Positions 1-11,572 are shown, counted from the stretch's first letter. The stretch is 64,000 nt of DNA from Trichostrongylus colubriformis (GCA_963978905.1 OZ022256.1:38178001-38242000); one strand, 5' to 3'. Numbers and translations: made by a program. Notes: generated by a model from the sequence alone, not told the origin.

Positions 1-1744
1 ACAAAATCGTATCTTCCAGAAGGACAATCTGTAAAGCTCATGAAGAGTGGGATAGGTAGTGCTAGGCAGAAACGTAAGGAGGGCAAATTATCAAAGTTAC
101 GCCCGCAGGTACAAGTGAAGAATTTCTGATTCAATACTATAAGTCACACCTTAGGAAACGCTGTGCTTGTGATCAACGAGGAATTTTCGGAAGAGGTACG
201 CTCACAAAGGACCGAAACCAGGCTAGGCACCGCCTACTATGGACGCAGCATGCGTTGAAATAATCGGTACTTTAACCGTTGGGTTCCAATTTAGTTCCGA
301 AACGGATTAAACATGGGGAAATGGTCAGTGATGAGATTCTAAAGGAAAAAAACCCGTTATGGGCGGGTTATCCTCGATGGACGATACTCAAAGTAAAAAT
401 GCATATTTGGATCCCGGTACAGCCTAGGGGTAAGTAGGATAATGTGGGATAATGTCAGTTTCATCCGTCCCGAGATTTCAAAACAGGGGGTAGAGGATAT
501 ACATAGAAAGTGTTCTGGGTACAGAGACGTTAGCGAGGACTCACAGTCACTTGCTACCGCTCCCTATTGTCTTATTGGATCTATAAAGAGTTATAAAAGG
601 CGACGAGGAGTAGATGTGTTAAAATGAACAAGGAGTTATTGGAGCAGTTAAAAACGGTGATAAGTATGAAAAGGGTAATGAGGGCCCTCATGAGTTTTCA
701 ACAGCCGCCAACCGGTTCAAAGTGGCTCATCTTTTCTATTGTGCCCCACCCCCTCCCGGGATTGACGGTGGGGAAGATTGCATTGTTTCTCGATTTTAAC
801 CGTTCCCCATCTTTTTTCCTCATTTCTGTGCTACTGAGCACTTCGACTTTCTTCCATGTTCAGCTCCAATAGCCCCCATTCGGTTAGCCATGCGTTTTTA
901 GAAGGCATTAAAGAAATCCCGGCGCGGGGGGCGGAGCTCATGTTGAATAAGCGGTTCTACAATGAAAATTCATCACTCGGTTCCATGCAGCACAGAGACT
1001 GGAAAAAGGAAAGTATAGGAAAATGACCGAAGTCCAATTCACTTCGAACACCCTCGAAGTGAGCGGGAGGCCGCTTGCAGAGGGAGAATCGGGTGGTGCT
1101 CACTGTAAAATTGTAATATTTCAAGAACGGTTTAGAGACTATAGCAAAGTGGCAGTGATCAGAAGTGTTAGCGCAATGAAAGAGATATAAATCTTAACAG
1201 TGAACAAAAAATTATGATATGATTTTGGAAGCCTGACGTGGGAAAAGATGAACAAAAATGAGAGGCAAATGCTGGTCACAAAGTAGTACCCGCGTCGAGG
1301 TCGGAATTAAAATCGAAAAATGCGTAGCACGATGTGAGATAGTGGTGAGACTGGAAAAACTCAATCCTTCGTAAGAGAGAGGCACAACACTATCGGCGAA
1401 CACTACTGCACAGAGGAAATTTTTCAGATTATGAGCGTGGATCGGTCAATATCTCTCTGAATTATCAGTTTTTTTTTTTGTTGAGCAACGGAAATAAAGG
1501 AAGGGAAAGTTGAAGTTCTACTCCAACTTGTGGGTAATGCCCTAGAGGCGAAAATTCCTTTGACCGACGGGCTATCGATCGACATCGGCTAAAAATGATG
1601 ATGGCAGTGATGTTTTGTCCCAGTGGTAATGAGCACTCAGTAAAGTTTACAGAAAACAGCAATTCCGAACGGCCTACTGACGTTGATCGTGTAGTAATGT
1701 GCGTCAGTGAACTGGTTACATCGTAGACATCATATCCATATACC
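1..1744. other. no supported gene; scattered short ORFs
   Basis: I see no reading frame here with both a plausible start and splice signals. Positions about 700-890 hold a diverged copy of a dispersed repeat that recurs near 4830-4965 and 6060-6160: a run of C, then TTTTTCTCC-like text, then a CATCTCGACTTT-like stretch. The rest looks like ordinary non-coding DNA. Confidence 0.4.
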
Positions 1745-1746
1745 TA

Positions 1747-1828
1747 CAGTAGCGGTCAAAAGTTTGGAAACTTTTGAATTTTCAAACTCCCTCGATTAAG
1801 AAACAACCGAGTTGTCTCAAATTCACAG
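1747..1828 (+). repeat. left terminal inverted repeat of Tc1-like element
   Basis: This matches the inverse of 3226-3307 with only a few differences. It begins CAGTAGCGGTC and includes the outer direct-repeat motif. The inner copy of the motif is at about 1927-1950. Confidence 0.9.
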
Positions 1829-1996
1829 AATAGGCATGAAATCAAGTAGAGAACACGATGTCGAACGTCGTTTTTTGAGAGTGGAAATTTCGAGTGAGAA
1901 GATGCTGTTTATCTCAAAAGGGGCGCGTCAAAAGTTTGGAAACTTTTCAATAACAAAGAAAATCGGACCTAATAACGTCAGAATATGAGACAAAAG

Positions 1997-3017
1997 CTAG
2001 TGCTTCGTTGGATAACCGCGTGAATCAATGACAGCCTTACACCTTCTGGGCATTGACTCGATGAGAGCACCAATTTTGAACTGAGGAATCGAAGCCCATT
2101 CTTTCAACAGAATATCATACTTTTCATCGCAGTTCTTCACTGGAATGTGTCTTGTACGACGCTGAAGTTCCTCCCAAAGGTGCTTAATCGGGTTGAGGGT
2201 CGGACTTTGGCTTGGCCACTTCATGACAGTAATTTTATTCGATCTCGGGAAGTCGGTCACGAGGCGGGAAGCATGCTTCGGATCATTGTCATGCTGAAAA
2301 ATCCATTCCCTAGGCATTCTTTGACGAGCAAAAGGAAGCATGGTACTCTCCAGAATACTCTTGTACGCGGACGAGTCCATATACTCTTGGATACGGAAAA
2401 GTGGGCCAACGCCACATAGACCAAAACATCCCCATACCATCACATTACCTCCGCCATGCTTCACTGTTGGTACCTGGTACTTTGGATGATTTCTCTTGTT
2501 CACAGGACGCCTCACGTACTTCAAACCATCGCTGCCAAAGAGGCAGAACTTGGATTCATCGCTGAACAAAACTTTTCCTCACTCTTTTCTGGTCCAGGCA
2601 AGGTGCTGACGTGGGAAACTCAGTCGCACCTTCCTATTCCTTGAGCTCACCAGTGGTTTCCTGCTGGGACGTCTTCCAAATAATCCGCCAGCTCTCAGAC
2701 GACGCCGAACAGTACTTTGGCTGACAGAAAGGCCCAAAAATTTGTCATTGCTTGAGAATGTCCGTTGACGAAGCGCGCGGGTCAACATGCAAGGCCCTTA
2801 CGATGAATGTGTCGTCCCTTGGTGTCGTTTTACGAGGTCTTCCTGAACCATGAGTCTTCACCACACCTCCATGTCTTTGGTAGCGCTTGAAAATCTTGGT
2901 GATCGTGCTTTTAGCGAGGTGATACTGCTCTGCAAGAAGGTTCTTGGGCGTTCCAGATTGAATGGCCCGAACAATCGCCTCCTGCACAGCTAGTGTTACT
3001 TCTTTATCAGATCCCAT
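1997..3017 (-). pseudogene. Tc1-type transposase, frameshifted and catalytically altered
   Basis: The N-terminal part (3017 down to about 2750) carries the paired-type helix-turn-helix DNA-binding region and a GRPRKTT hook. A frameshift near 2750-2790 moves the frame to the segment ending WTRKE at 2582. An in-frame TGA at 2579-2581 then interrupts it just before the catalytic core. The core (2569 to 1997) has the first aspartate in FSDESKF and the second in QHDNDPKH. The third acidic residue of the DD34E triad, expected in NPIEHLW, is read as NPIKHLW, exactly 34 residues after the second. The C-terminus SMPRRCKAVIDSRGY is typical of Tc1. One frameshift, one nonsense codon and a Glu-to-Lys change make the product inactive. 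Confidence 0.92.
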
Positions 3018-3225
3018 CTGAAAATGAGATACTGTGCCATAACTTTACCTAAAACTATGAAAAATTGCAAACCTTCACAAATTAGCAGCGGGATGGTATC
3101 GTTACAAGAGAGTTTCCATACTTTTGACGCGCCATATTATGAGTAAATCACATAATTTAGATCAATTAATCGATTATCGGCAAGCGATGTCACGCATGTG
3201 TTTCCTACTCAATTCTATACTTACC

Positions 3226-3307
3226 ATGTGAATTTGAGACAACTCGGTTGTTTCTTAATCGAGGGAGGTTGAAAATTCGGAAGTTTCCAAACTTTTGACC
3301 GCTACTG
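3226..3307 (-). repeat. right terminal inverted repeat of Tc1-like element
   Basis: Inverse of the left end, followed by the TA duplication at 3308-3309. The inner motif copy is at about 3112-3134, where one base differs (GTATGG for GTTTGG). Confidence 0.9.
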
Positions 3308-3309
3308 TA

Positions 3310-4117
3310 CATATACGAAACGCAGCAGAAGAACTGGCCGCTTAACATGCTTCTCCATACCATTCAAAAAAAAGTACCACATGAACTTCATACGAAATGC
3401 ACGTGATGAACAAACAAATATTGTTGCTATGGAATTCGACGCCATACATGGATTCAAGGTGTACACAATGACGAGGCTTTGAATCAAAACGTCTGCCGTA
3501 TGCTACAAGTGGATCATCCTGCAAATCACCTCATGAAAAAATCAAATCACTTCGCCTCAGAGCAGAACAGAAGCTCTTCACTCACAACAGAAATGTTGAA
3601 TGGGTTGGGATTCGGGCTGTCTGGAGGCCGCTAATGCGTAGTGATGCAGTAAAGTCCCCATCTTCCACAAATCCCACGATACGGGAGTCTGTTCAGTCAG
3701 GAAAACGATCTCAATGATATAACCACGAAGCATGCATATCCATTGTTGATATCTCACCACGGAACTTTTCCAGATAAATCCAGCCTCAGCCTCTAAGGTG
3801 CTGAAGGGTCACGAGAATTTCAACCGTCCTTTACCATCTTGCAGCAATGGCCTTCAGATAGCCCACACTTGATCCTCCGATAAATCCGTTTGTAGTGTCA
3901 GAAAAAGCGAGGTCTATGCTAGTCCTACACTTCTATCAATTCTTTGAGAGCTACCTCTTACAAAAGCAGGAGACGATTGTACGACGATCACTTGCGGCTA
4001 ACAGTGGGTGGTTTCATTCGCTATCTTAGGGCCCCAGTCATCATCTGGAAATTCTCGGGTCACATTATGAATTGTTCGTTGATCGCCTATACGTCGTGTA
4101 GAATTCATTCTTTGGTC
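3310..4117. other. no supported gene
   Basis: Only short antisense ORFs of 60-61 codons, with no family similarity or splice support. I see no repeat structure beyond the adjoining elements. Confidence 0.35.
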
Positions 4118-4262
4118 AGCGTCAAGCGTGACGTCGAGGAAAACTTTCTCAAAAATATCAGCTCCCCCAAAAGGGGGCCTCCAAATGGCCATCCCCCCTT
4201 TTTGATTGGCGTTCGACCGCTTCGTTGTGGATCGCGCTACTCACGAGGTTTACAGAGATAAT
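4118..4262 (+). repeat. R1 dispersed repeat, internally deleted copy
   Basis: This begins like the R1 copies at 22.84 and 27.00 kb (CAAGCGTGACGTCGAGGAAAA). It then jumps directly to the R1 inner text around GCTTCGTTGTGGATCGCG (compare about 24128), so roughly 1.2 kb of the family is missing. It is followed by the unrelated R2 repeat. Confidence 0.6.
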
Positions 4263-4459
4263 CCATCAAGTTTAAAGGCACACTATTCCCGTGTCGTTTA
4301 GAGATAGCGAACTGTGAACAAGGTATCTTTTATCGAACTCGCATCAAAGCATAGGTCATGGGAGGTTATGGGCGTATGGTTACAGAAGTTGGACACTTTG
4401 CTAACAGTTCTTAAAGACAGCATTAGGGGTAATGCGGTAATGGAGAAATCCCTACAAGA

Positions 4460-4965
4460 AGTCACTCACATGGTAGTCCTGGGCCTAAGAAGGCTATCTG
4501 TGGCGAAATCCCGGTGAAAAAGCGCCCCTCCAAGCTGTAGAAACCCTGCAAGACGCCGCAACCATGCAGCGGTTCCGCCTCTTGAACACAGCGGTCCCGC
4601 CTCCCGATGACGCAATTCCCGACTGGCTGGTATGGGAGCGACCAAGGAGATGCGGCTGGATCGAAGATTTTGCGGCGCGCTTTCGCAGTTTTAGCTTGAA
4701 GCTCACTCCAAAAAGTAGATCCTGTCGTATTTCCAAACATTCCCTTGTGTTTACTTGTCAACATGCCAATGAGAAACTAGATCAGACAACCCACCTCTTG
4801 ACGGGAAGGTCGTCCGGGTCGAGAATCAACGGTGGGAAGGGGGTCCAATTTCTTGGGTTTTTGGCCATTTCCATCCGTTTTTTCTCCACTATCCTGTTAC
4901 TGGGCATCTCGACTTTCATGTGCACTATTTCTTTTACTTTTTGTCCGACTTTGCCCTAATGCTGC
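4460..4965 (+). repeat. R2 dispersed repeat
   Basis: The text CTAAGAAGGCTATCTGTGGC at about 4486 reappears as CTAAGAAGACTACTTGTGGC at about 5920. The tail around 4830-4965 reappears near 700-870 and 6060-6160. I see no coding motif. Long ORFs on both strands (4462-4764 minus, 4564-4959 plus) overlap each other and are treated as chance. Confidence 0.5.
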
Positions 4966-4987
4966 CTTCAAATGGCCCAGACGGGGG

Positions 4988-5021
4988 ATCCAGCGCACGC
5001 ACCAGGGGCGGTGCGTGCACA
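4988..5021. repeat. short GC-rich hairpin
   Basis: GCGCACGCACC is followed after about 5 bases by its near inverse GGTGCGTGC. A G9 tract lies downstream at about 5083-5091. Confidence 0.45.
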
Positions 5022-5285
5022 ACATTTGGTGCTCAAGCTTGGAATTTCTAACTGAGTTCCAAAATGGCTCAGAAGTGGAGGGGGGGGGAAGTTAGGGAAA
5101 GGTTCGTCGTGGACTGTCAGAAGTGATGGAAAAGACCCGTCTGCAATGGGAGAAGCGTATCTTGAATGGGCGGCGCAATTCCAATAGGGCCAGAGGATCA
5201 ACGTACCTTTTACGCTAAATATCTTTTGCGTACCTATACACTATCCTATCTACTACATTGTCTTAAACACTTACCTCAAACTTTT

Positions 5286-5475
5286 GTGCTTTAGAATCTA
5301 GCTAGTCAGTTTGGTTACACCTCTCCTTTACACTCTGAACCCTCAGCTTGAGAAATTGCATTGTTCATTGCCTATCGCTACCATTACGACCCTCCTTTCA
5401 GTGGACCAAATACGACCTCCTGTCATGGATTCCTCGACGGAGGCTTGACCCTGCTATTGGTACGACAATCAATGA
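5286..5475 (+). repeat. R1 dispersed repeat, 3' end only
   Basis: This aligns with 24204-24360 and 28311-28480: CTCCTTTACACTCTGAACC, then CTTGAGAAATT, then GATTCCTCGACGGAGGCTTGACC. It is the third copy of this end in the window, without the rest of the repeat. Confidence 0.6.
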
Positions 5476-5909
5476 AGAGTCGTACATGGAGTGCCTTGTG
5501 GGCGTTCATTTGGTAACCGTGGAATTCTAAGGCGACATTATTTGGGCTGTACGTCAGTACTCTCTAGTATAGCTTCAGCGAGAGCTAATGTGCAGGGAAA
5601 CTTGCGTTCGAGAACTTTGGTGTAAGCGGTTGTTCTGTGAGTGCTGGATGAATGCCGAGCTCACGTTGTGATGACAATGCTGCAGTAAATAGTTGATTCA
5701 GTACATGTGACCCTGGTGAAGGGCATTATATCATTCAAAACAGCATGTACGCGCTCACGTCCTTTGAACTGGAATCACAGGTAGTTACTTCTACGAGCCC
5801 TAGCAATTTCGGACATATCTTCCATTTCAAATCAGTTGGCCATCGAGTGTTTTCTATGTTTGTTGCCATCGCCTCCAGTGCCCCGTTCCGTGGTGGGTCA
5901 CGCAAATGA

Positions 5910-6160
5910 AGGCCAGGGGTCTAAGAAGACTACTTGTGGCGAAATTTTCGATGAGAAAGAGTCTTTTATAAGAGCCATATTCTTCAACAGCTACCACTCG
6001 TTTTATCCCAGCACGCCCTTTTTTCGGCCCGACGCGATTCCTTTGAGAGTAAACGGCTGGTAGGTGGTCCCGTTTCTCCTTCAATTTTGTACTAGACACC
6101 TCGACTTCATAATTAATGATCTTTCCATATTTGGCCCTAATTACCTCTATCACTGCCTTT
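5910..6160 (+). repeat. R2 dispersed repeat, second copy
   Basis: Collinear with 4480-4965 with large internal differences. The overlapping minus ORF at 5854-6153 has no recognisable domain. Confidence 0.45.
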
Positions 6161-6375
6161 CATTCGATGAGAATATCTTTTTCGAGTGATTTTCGGCTCG
6201 AAATCAACAACTCTTCATTGCAATTCGAGCATGACCAGAGACACATATTTCACTGGCTCACCTTTCAACTTTGAGATTTTCGCTTTCTGGATAAATTCAA
6301 AGAAGCCGAGCTAGCTTGCTTTATCCATCCATCGACCGTTCACATTTCAGTTCACCTCGGTTCATTCAGTAAAAG

Positions 6376-6507
6376 ATGTCATGGACTGTCGAATGCGAGT
6401 TTTTGACCGATGCTAATTTAGTTTTTGATCTCATCGCATCCATATTCTTTCCAAGTTATCACCCATTGGTCTCTCACCTGTACCGATCAATTCTCTTTTG
6501 TGACTGA
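6376..6507 (+). CDS. possible first exon or short ORF, unknown product
   Basis: An acceptor-like TTCACATTTCAG ends at about 6342. The ATG at 6376 opens a 43-codon frame beginning MSWTVECEFLTDANL and closing at TGA 6505-6507. The residue mix looks protein-like, and an acceptor a few bases upstream of an ATG would suit nematode trans-splicing. No downstream exon joins it in frame with confidence. Another open frame at 6592-6852 is in the same register and could belong to the same gene after splicing. Unidentified; chance cannot be excluded. Confidence 0.3.
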   Translation: MSWTVECEFLTDANLVFDLIASIFFPSYHPLVSHLYRSILFCD

Positions 6508-7211
6508 ACCAGCAACACTGCATGGTGGTCCTCAGCAAGCACACTATTACTTTGTTTCGGAATTTTTGAAATTTCTTACTGCTGATGTGACATGCTTGGT
6601 AACTTTTTAGCTGATTGCTGTGATCCTCTCTACCGTCGTAATCGACCATATTTTGACAGATTTACGTTTATTGGTACCTTGAACGTCCCGTCTCAACGCT
6701 TTACCAGCTATCAGTGCTTACCTTCTACCTCTTACAAGCTACATGTGAGCTTTCCTAATCAACCTCTGATAGCACTTGAAGTCAAATCGGTAATGCACCA
6801 AAAGTACACAAGCACACAAAATTATTCGGTGAAGAGCTATGTGGGTATATGAGAAATTTTTTAGGCCAATGCATCTCGATCATTATTTCAGTCTAATTGA
6901 AGCAAACCTAACTGTGAGGGGCGATGTAAGGAATCACTGAGAGCCAGAGGGTGTAAGTCTTACTTGAACAAGGAGAAAGCGCCTTGATGGTGAACCATTC
7001 CTTACTTCGCCCATTTAGCACTCAGACACATTATTATTCTCCCACTTTATTTTGTACCTTTTACTTTGTCGCGAGAAAAATCAGCGCTTGTTGCATGATG
7101 ATTTGAAATATTTTGCTTTGGCAATTTCTCTTAAAAACGTCGCCTTATCTTGTTTTTCTGTATTCGTAGGCGGATTTGTGATTTCAGATTCAAATAAAAG
7201 TCATTGGTGAA

Positions 7212-7974
7212 ATGAGTGCTCTTGAAGAAGATGTCATCGAAACTACGGTACTGTTATTTTCAATTACTTGTCAACGTGATGAAGTCCGTTCACTCGAAGC
7301 CAGGCTGAGCAGCCATATGATTGCGACCTGTATCAGCCTTTGTTAATAGTATCTCATTGACTAATTTTATCGCAAAGCCCGTCACGTTGTCCCTGGTAGG
7401 ATCTCTAGTCGTTGTATGAGTGAGCGTTGTTTGTGGAGATACCAGCTGAGCTAGCGCTCAGTACCGCGCTTGTCACCGTGTGCAATCATGCAATATGGAC
7501 TTCTTTGATATCAGTAGGTATCGGCCATTTCAAAATTACGGAATTCAAACAGGCGATTCTCGCAATACTGTGCGATAGCTGAACTGTTAGTGAACTGGAA
7601 ATGCAAAATGAATTTGGCATGATGCTTCCTCTGAATAAATAAGTTGAATTTCCCTTAGGAATGCAAAGCATCTCAACTTTTTGTATTTAGACGGAGGACA
7701 AACTGCGTCATTTGGTGTCGATGTTTTCCAACAAGAGCCTTGAAGAGATTGATATGAATTTCGACATTCGAAAAGATGTCAACGTCGCGCATGATTATTT
7801 TTACGACGTTTTGGCTGGAGCTATCACTTCCCATTTCAAAGTAACACAGTACACAGTCGACCCGCTATGACAAAATCGATATTTCCTTATTTCCAGGTAA
7901 AGACCGACGCCGAAACAGTGGAGACGTTTTCAACATTACAGGATATCGTCAACTATATTGACAGTGCACAGTAA
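7212..7974 (+). CDS. acyl-carrier-protein-like small protein (3 exons, 87 aa)
   Basis: Exons 7212-7247, 7691-7840 and 7897-7974 join in phase 0 at consensus sites (ACG/GTACTG to TATTTAG; AAA/GTAACA to TTTCCAG) and give one open frame ending TAA. An acceptor GATTTCAG at about 7187 lies 25 bases before the ATG, which fits a spliced leader or an upstream exon; the frame is also open upstream of the ATG. Helical text such as DKLRHLVSMF and the tail STLQDIVNYIDSAQ resemble the first and last helices of acyl carrier proteins. No Asp-Ser-Leu stands where the phosphopantetheine serine should be (the local text is NVAHDYFYDVL), so carrier activity is doubtful. AATAAA lies 83 bases after the stop. Exon structure is strong; the family call is moderate. 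Confidence 0.75.
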
Positions 7975-8056
7975 TGCGGAATGTGTGGATCGGTCATCAT
8001 ACAGTGATCTGTATGTATCGGTCACTTATTTATACACAATAAGAACTTATTTTGTA

Positions 8057-8062
8057 AATAAA
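8057..8062 (+). promoter_or_regulatory. polyadenylation signal AATAAA
   Basis: Perfect AATAAA 83 bases after the stop of the three-exon gene, followed by AAGTTAAAG. Confidence 0.6.
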
Positions 8063-8099
8063 AGTTAAAGAAGGTATGCTAGTGGAGGGCGTCATTACG

Positions 8100-9715
8100 T
8101 AGAAAACGCGACGTTGTAACAAGGTCCATTAGCTTTCGTTATTTCCGAGCTTATTCTGCTCCCGAAAACGGTTTCTCATGTTGTCAGAGAGTCACGGGTC
8201 CCTATCTCAGTCATGCTGCACGAAGCAGCTTCCGCGCAACGCGGCAGCACAGCGCGGTACGTGCGAGCTGGGGACGACGGGTTCTGCTACGATGGACACC
8301 GAGAGAAGGCGATTCCGGCTCACGGTACGGGTTTACGTTGGCTTACAGTCGTTAAAACACGCGACACCTTGCTGGGACGCTGAGTGTGAATTCATTGAGC
8401 TTTATTATAAATTCCTTTTTTCTTACTAGATCATTCCTCTTTTCACTGTTTCATTTGTTTAATCCTGTGTGCTATTTTCTTTGCTCGAAAATCATCATGT
8501 ATGATATCAAATTCGCATCAAATGGAAATGGTGTCGGCCCGCCTGAAAGCGCAGTTCGCGATGAAGCGCGCTCGAATCACATTGGCATCCCAAAGGTGCA
8601 CTTTTCAACGCGATTTTCGCTACAAATAGTCTTTTCTGAGTTCGAACCCTCGTTACAGAAGACAGTGTTTTAAATTACGCTTTCTCTGTGTGCCTCCATC
8701 CTGCTGCCTTTATGAGACAGGAAATTCGCGTCACGTCGTCCCACGTGCAGTGAGATACGTGAGAGCTAGGAGCGCGTCCGGCTTCGAAATGATTGCAGCG
8801 TGCTATGCTATCTTCAGAGATAGGACACAGGAGTCACTTTAAGACCCAACCAAATCCATCATCCATAGTAGCTCGCGCGTCGCAGGTTAAATACGACTAC
8901 CCGAATTTTCTGTCTTGTTCATACAAGCGGATTCGCCATATGTCGCTGTGTACGGTCAACGTCGTTATCCTAAGACCACCTATTAGTTATGTGGTAATCC
9001 ACACTGGGTTTTGAGATACTTGAAAGTTGGTCGTCCATGAGAGTACAGTTGTCTGTAATGTGGTAGGAAATTGCGACTTCTTGCCTATGGAGTACGGTGG
9101 ATCAGTTGCTGTACAACTTGGTGGGAAAGGCGACCAAGTCACATAAAGGACGTTGTAAAGAGGTCGGAGGGGAAGGGATGAACAATAGTAACACGAGTGT
9201 AGGCCAGGCCAATCGAAATGATCGTTGCACGCAACAAGTGCCTTGCTGATTCCGCTGTGAATCGGCCATGAGTGAGGTGATTTGGTCACCGCTAGCTCCG
9301 GTGACTTGACCAATTTTGAATGAACTAAGTTCAAACGAACTAAGCACATTGATGACTAACCGCCGTCGGATAGTAGTGAAAGTGTATTATAAGCCAATCC
9401 ATCTGTCTAAAGAAGGAAGTAGACGGATGGACGTGTGGGCACTCTGGTACTGTCAGGTCACGCGAGCAGTCGGAGATCGCGCCCGGTCAACGCGCGATCA
9501 GTTCAGAATATGTATATTGAGGCGTTTGTCGAAGAGACAAAAGTTGCATATTAGGAGAAGAATCTGTGAAAGAAAAAATGCGAAGTTGTGGAAGCTCGTG
9601 ACTCATCTAGGAAAATTTCAGGTCTCAGAAGATAAAACTGTGCATACGCTTTCTTATCTAATTCTAATCCTTCTAATTCCGATGTCCGTGTCACTGCCAC
9701 ATTTTTAGGCTACGG
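8100..9715. other. no confident gene; several unsupported ORFs
   Basis: A possible exon starts at ATG 8497 (MYDIKFASNGNGVGPP) and could end at AAG/GTGCAC near 8596. An ORF at 9316-9708 has a basic middle (RRLSKRQKLHIRRR) with a possible acceptor GAAAATTTCAG at about 9621. The 120-codon minus ORF at 8987-9349 has no splice or family support. I cannot assign any of these. Confidence 0.3.
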
Positions 9716-9722
9716 TACACAA

Positions 9723-9858
9723 TGTTGGCACATAAACATCCGCTAAGACCGACTTATGCGACTTCTATGACGTTTTAGCTTGCATATGAAGATCAGAAGC
9801 GATGAATTGCAAGCCAGTCTTGCCATTGAGTGTTCTAAGCCTTTTCTGATGGTAGTCT
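9723..9858 (+). repeat. dispersed duplicate of 12062-12196
   Basis: About 130 bp that recurs 2.3 kb downstream: GCTAAGACCGACTTATGCGA, then GCTTGCATATGAAGATCAGA, then TTGCCATTGAGTGTTCTAAG. Same orientation, roughly 90% alike. Both copies break off together after CTTTTCTGA(T/C)GGT. Confidence 0.75.
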
Positions 9859-9933
9859 AACGGCAGCCAATTTGTTAGCAGTTGTTCGCAGAGAAAGGTG
9901 ACAAAACGATACAAGGCAGACATACCTTTACGA

Positions 9934-9976
9934 AAACACTGAAAAAGCAGACGAAAACACTAAAAAAGCAGAAATG
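9934..9976 (+). repeat. two-copy 21-bp tandem repeat
   Basis: CGAAAACACTGAAAAAGCAGA followed by CGAAAACACTAAAAAAGCAGA. Confidence 0.8.
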
Positions 9977-10354
9977 GCTGTAGCGAGTGCAGTAATGGTT
10001 GCATCGCAATCGCCATCACCCTCAGTCGAAATTGCATGTTGCCAGACGTGTAACTAAAAACGTACAATTCGTGACGTCTTCATTGTCTGTGGGTAATACC
10101 CTCACGCTTTATCAGATCTAACTGAACTGCTATTTCCTCGCACGAAGAAAATTAGCTTTTCTTCCGAGCTTCGTATGAGCTTCTTTCATCCTCAAACTAG
10201 CTTTCCAAGGTGCCGGTTAAACAATGTACTGAAATGCTCTTGAGAACGATTGAGAACGACAAGCATTCATTGCACAAAATATGCATTCCGGGATCGATAC
10301 GATATGAGCGTATTTGGATGCAGTATCCTAGACCTCTCGGGAGGTTTACAGTGG

Positions 10355-10518
10355 CAGGTGGCGCTCACTACCACTCATGGTGCGTAGATTGAATTTCGCA
10401 TTAACACCCGCCCAAGTCAATTAAGCGTTCTGTCCCTTCGGAGTCAGTGAATTGGTACCATACGTGTCTGTGAGGTCGAAGCACCGTTTTGTGCATCGAC
10501 TGGTACCGCAGGTCATTG
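10355..10518 (+). repeat. R3 dispersed repeat, interrupted by mariner
   Basis: This corresponds to 39568-39735. Shared landmarks are GTGGCGC.C, TCATGG.GC, AACGCCCGC/AACACCCGC, AATTGGTACCA.AC..GTCTG and CCGCA(A/G)GTCATTGTA. The mariner that starts at 10521 was inserted at the TA of TCATTGTA, inside the repeat. Confidence 0.6.
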
Positions 10519-10520
10519 TA

Positions 10521-11359
10521 TTAGGTTGAACCATAATTTCTGTTACACTCTTGGGGAAAACTGTGGAAGCTTCGGGAATATTTGGTAATGGGGGCTATAT
10601 GAAACGACTGAAAAGGGCTACTGAATAGCACATCCCTATTCTCTACGGCTTCAACTAGCAGTGAATTTACGGCAATTCCGCGAAAGGTGCGAAATTCACG
10701 AACACCGCCTCGGTTCCTCAGCATGCAAGGCCACTAACAAATTAACCAGTCGATGGACCCAGGTACTGTCTCTCCTATGGCGGCAGCCCGATGGCTCGAT
10801 CGGCTCAAATTGGAACAGACATTTCAAAAAATTGCATTGAGAAAAAAAACTTTTTTTTGAAAATTTTCAAAAAAAATAGGAAACTGTTACCATCCAACAC
10901 GACAGCCACTGCCGATCTCTACTGCAGGCAATTGGACACCGGAGCGGCAAAACTTACCGGAAAAATGGACCAAGACTTCTTCCTCCACGACAACGCTCAC
11001 CCACATGTGGCAAAGTTGGCGTGTCAAAGGATCCAGGACCTTGGTTAAACGAAGCTCCCCCATCCACCGTAATCTCCGGGCATGGCCCCAACTGACTACC
11101 ACTTATTCCTATCTCTGACCCACTTCCTCGACGAATGGCAGTTCAATGATGAGGATGATCTCAAAATCGACCTCCAGACTTTCTTCGACCAGAAATCCCC
11201 AGAATTCCATAAGCAAGGCATCTGTCATCTTCCTATTCGCTGGCATTATATTGTTGATTATAATGGTACATATTTTGTTGACTGAAGTTAGACACAAATT
11301 AAGAAAGATAAATTTGAAATTTCTCGTCAAAGTGCAACAGAAATTATGGTTCGACCTAA
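10521..11359 (+). mobile_element. mariner-like element, decayed and shortened
   Basis: Terminal inverted repeats TTAGGTTGAACCATAATTTCTG and TTAGGTCGAACCATAATTTCTG (inverse at 11338-11359), with TA flanks at 10519-10520 and 11360-11361. At 839 bp it is well short of a full mariner (about 1.3 kb). Only the C-terminal half of a transposase can be traced on the plus strand. Confidence 0.9.
10791..11285 (+). pseudogene. mariner transposase C-terminal remnant
   Basis: The frame passes HDNAHPHVAK (second catalytic aspartate) and then meets a stop at 11046. Another stop lies in the LPHPP..SPG stretch. The third aspartate region MAPTDYHLF is at 11082-11108, in a different frame, and continues to the typical ending HYIVDYNGTYFVD at 11285. 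The DNA-binding region and first catalytic aspartate are not recognisable. The style of the C-terminus is that of the Hsmar1/cecropia group of mariners, by comparison from memory. Confidence 0.85.
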
Positions 11360-11572
11360 TATATGCCGAATCGCCTTCACCTGTCACCACGATTCTGAAT
11401 GGAACTAGAATGTGCGGCGCATCCCATCAAGGAATTGATTGATCCATAGAAAATTTTACCCTCTTTAACTTCAAACTTTTATCATCTGCCTCCAGAGGAA
11501 TGAGGAGGCTTGGTTTAGCGGAATAACTGTTCTTCATAAAGGTTGCTGCCTTTCGTCCACACTGATCCTTCT

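Larger units (their letters stand above)
1747..3307 (-). mobile_element. Tc1-like DNA transposon, inactive
   Basis: A 1561-bp element starts CAGTAGCGGTCAAAAG and ends with its inverse, flanked by TA on both sides (1745-1746 and 3308-3309). The outer 82 bp at each end are almost identical inverted repeats. A second copy of the motif GTCAAAAGTTTGGAAACTTT sits about 170 bp inside the left end, and a similar copy sits inside the right end, giving an IR/DR arrangement of two presumed transposase sites per end. The single gene lies on the minus strand and is broken. TA target duplication and this layout are typical of the Tc1 branch. Confidence 0.95.

Noticed and set aside
8638..8652. GAGTTCGAACCCTC, a possible tRNA B box
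   Set aside because: No A box or foldable tRNA arms at the right distance.
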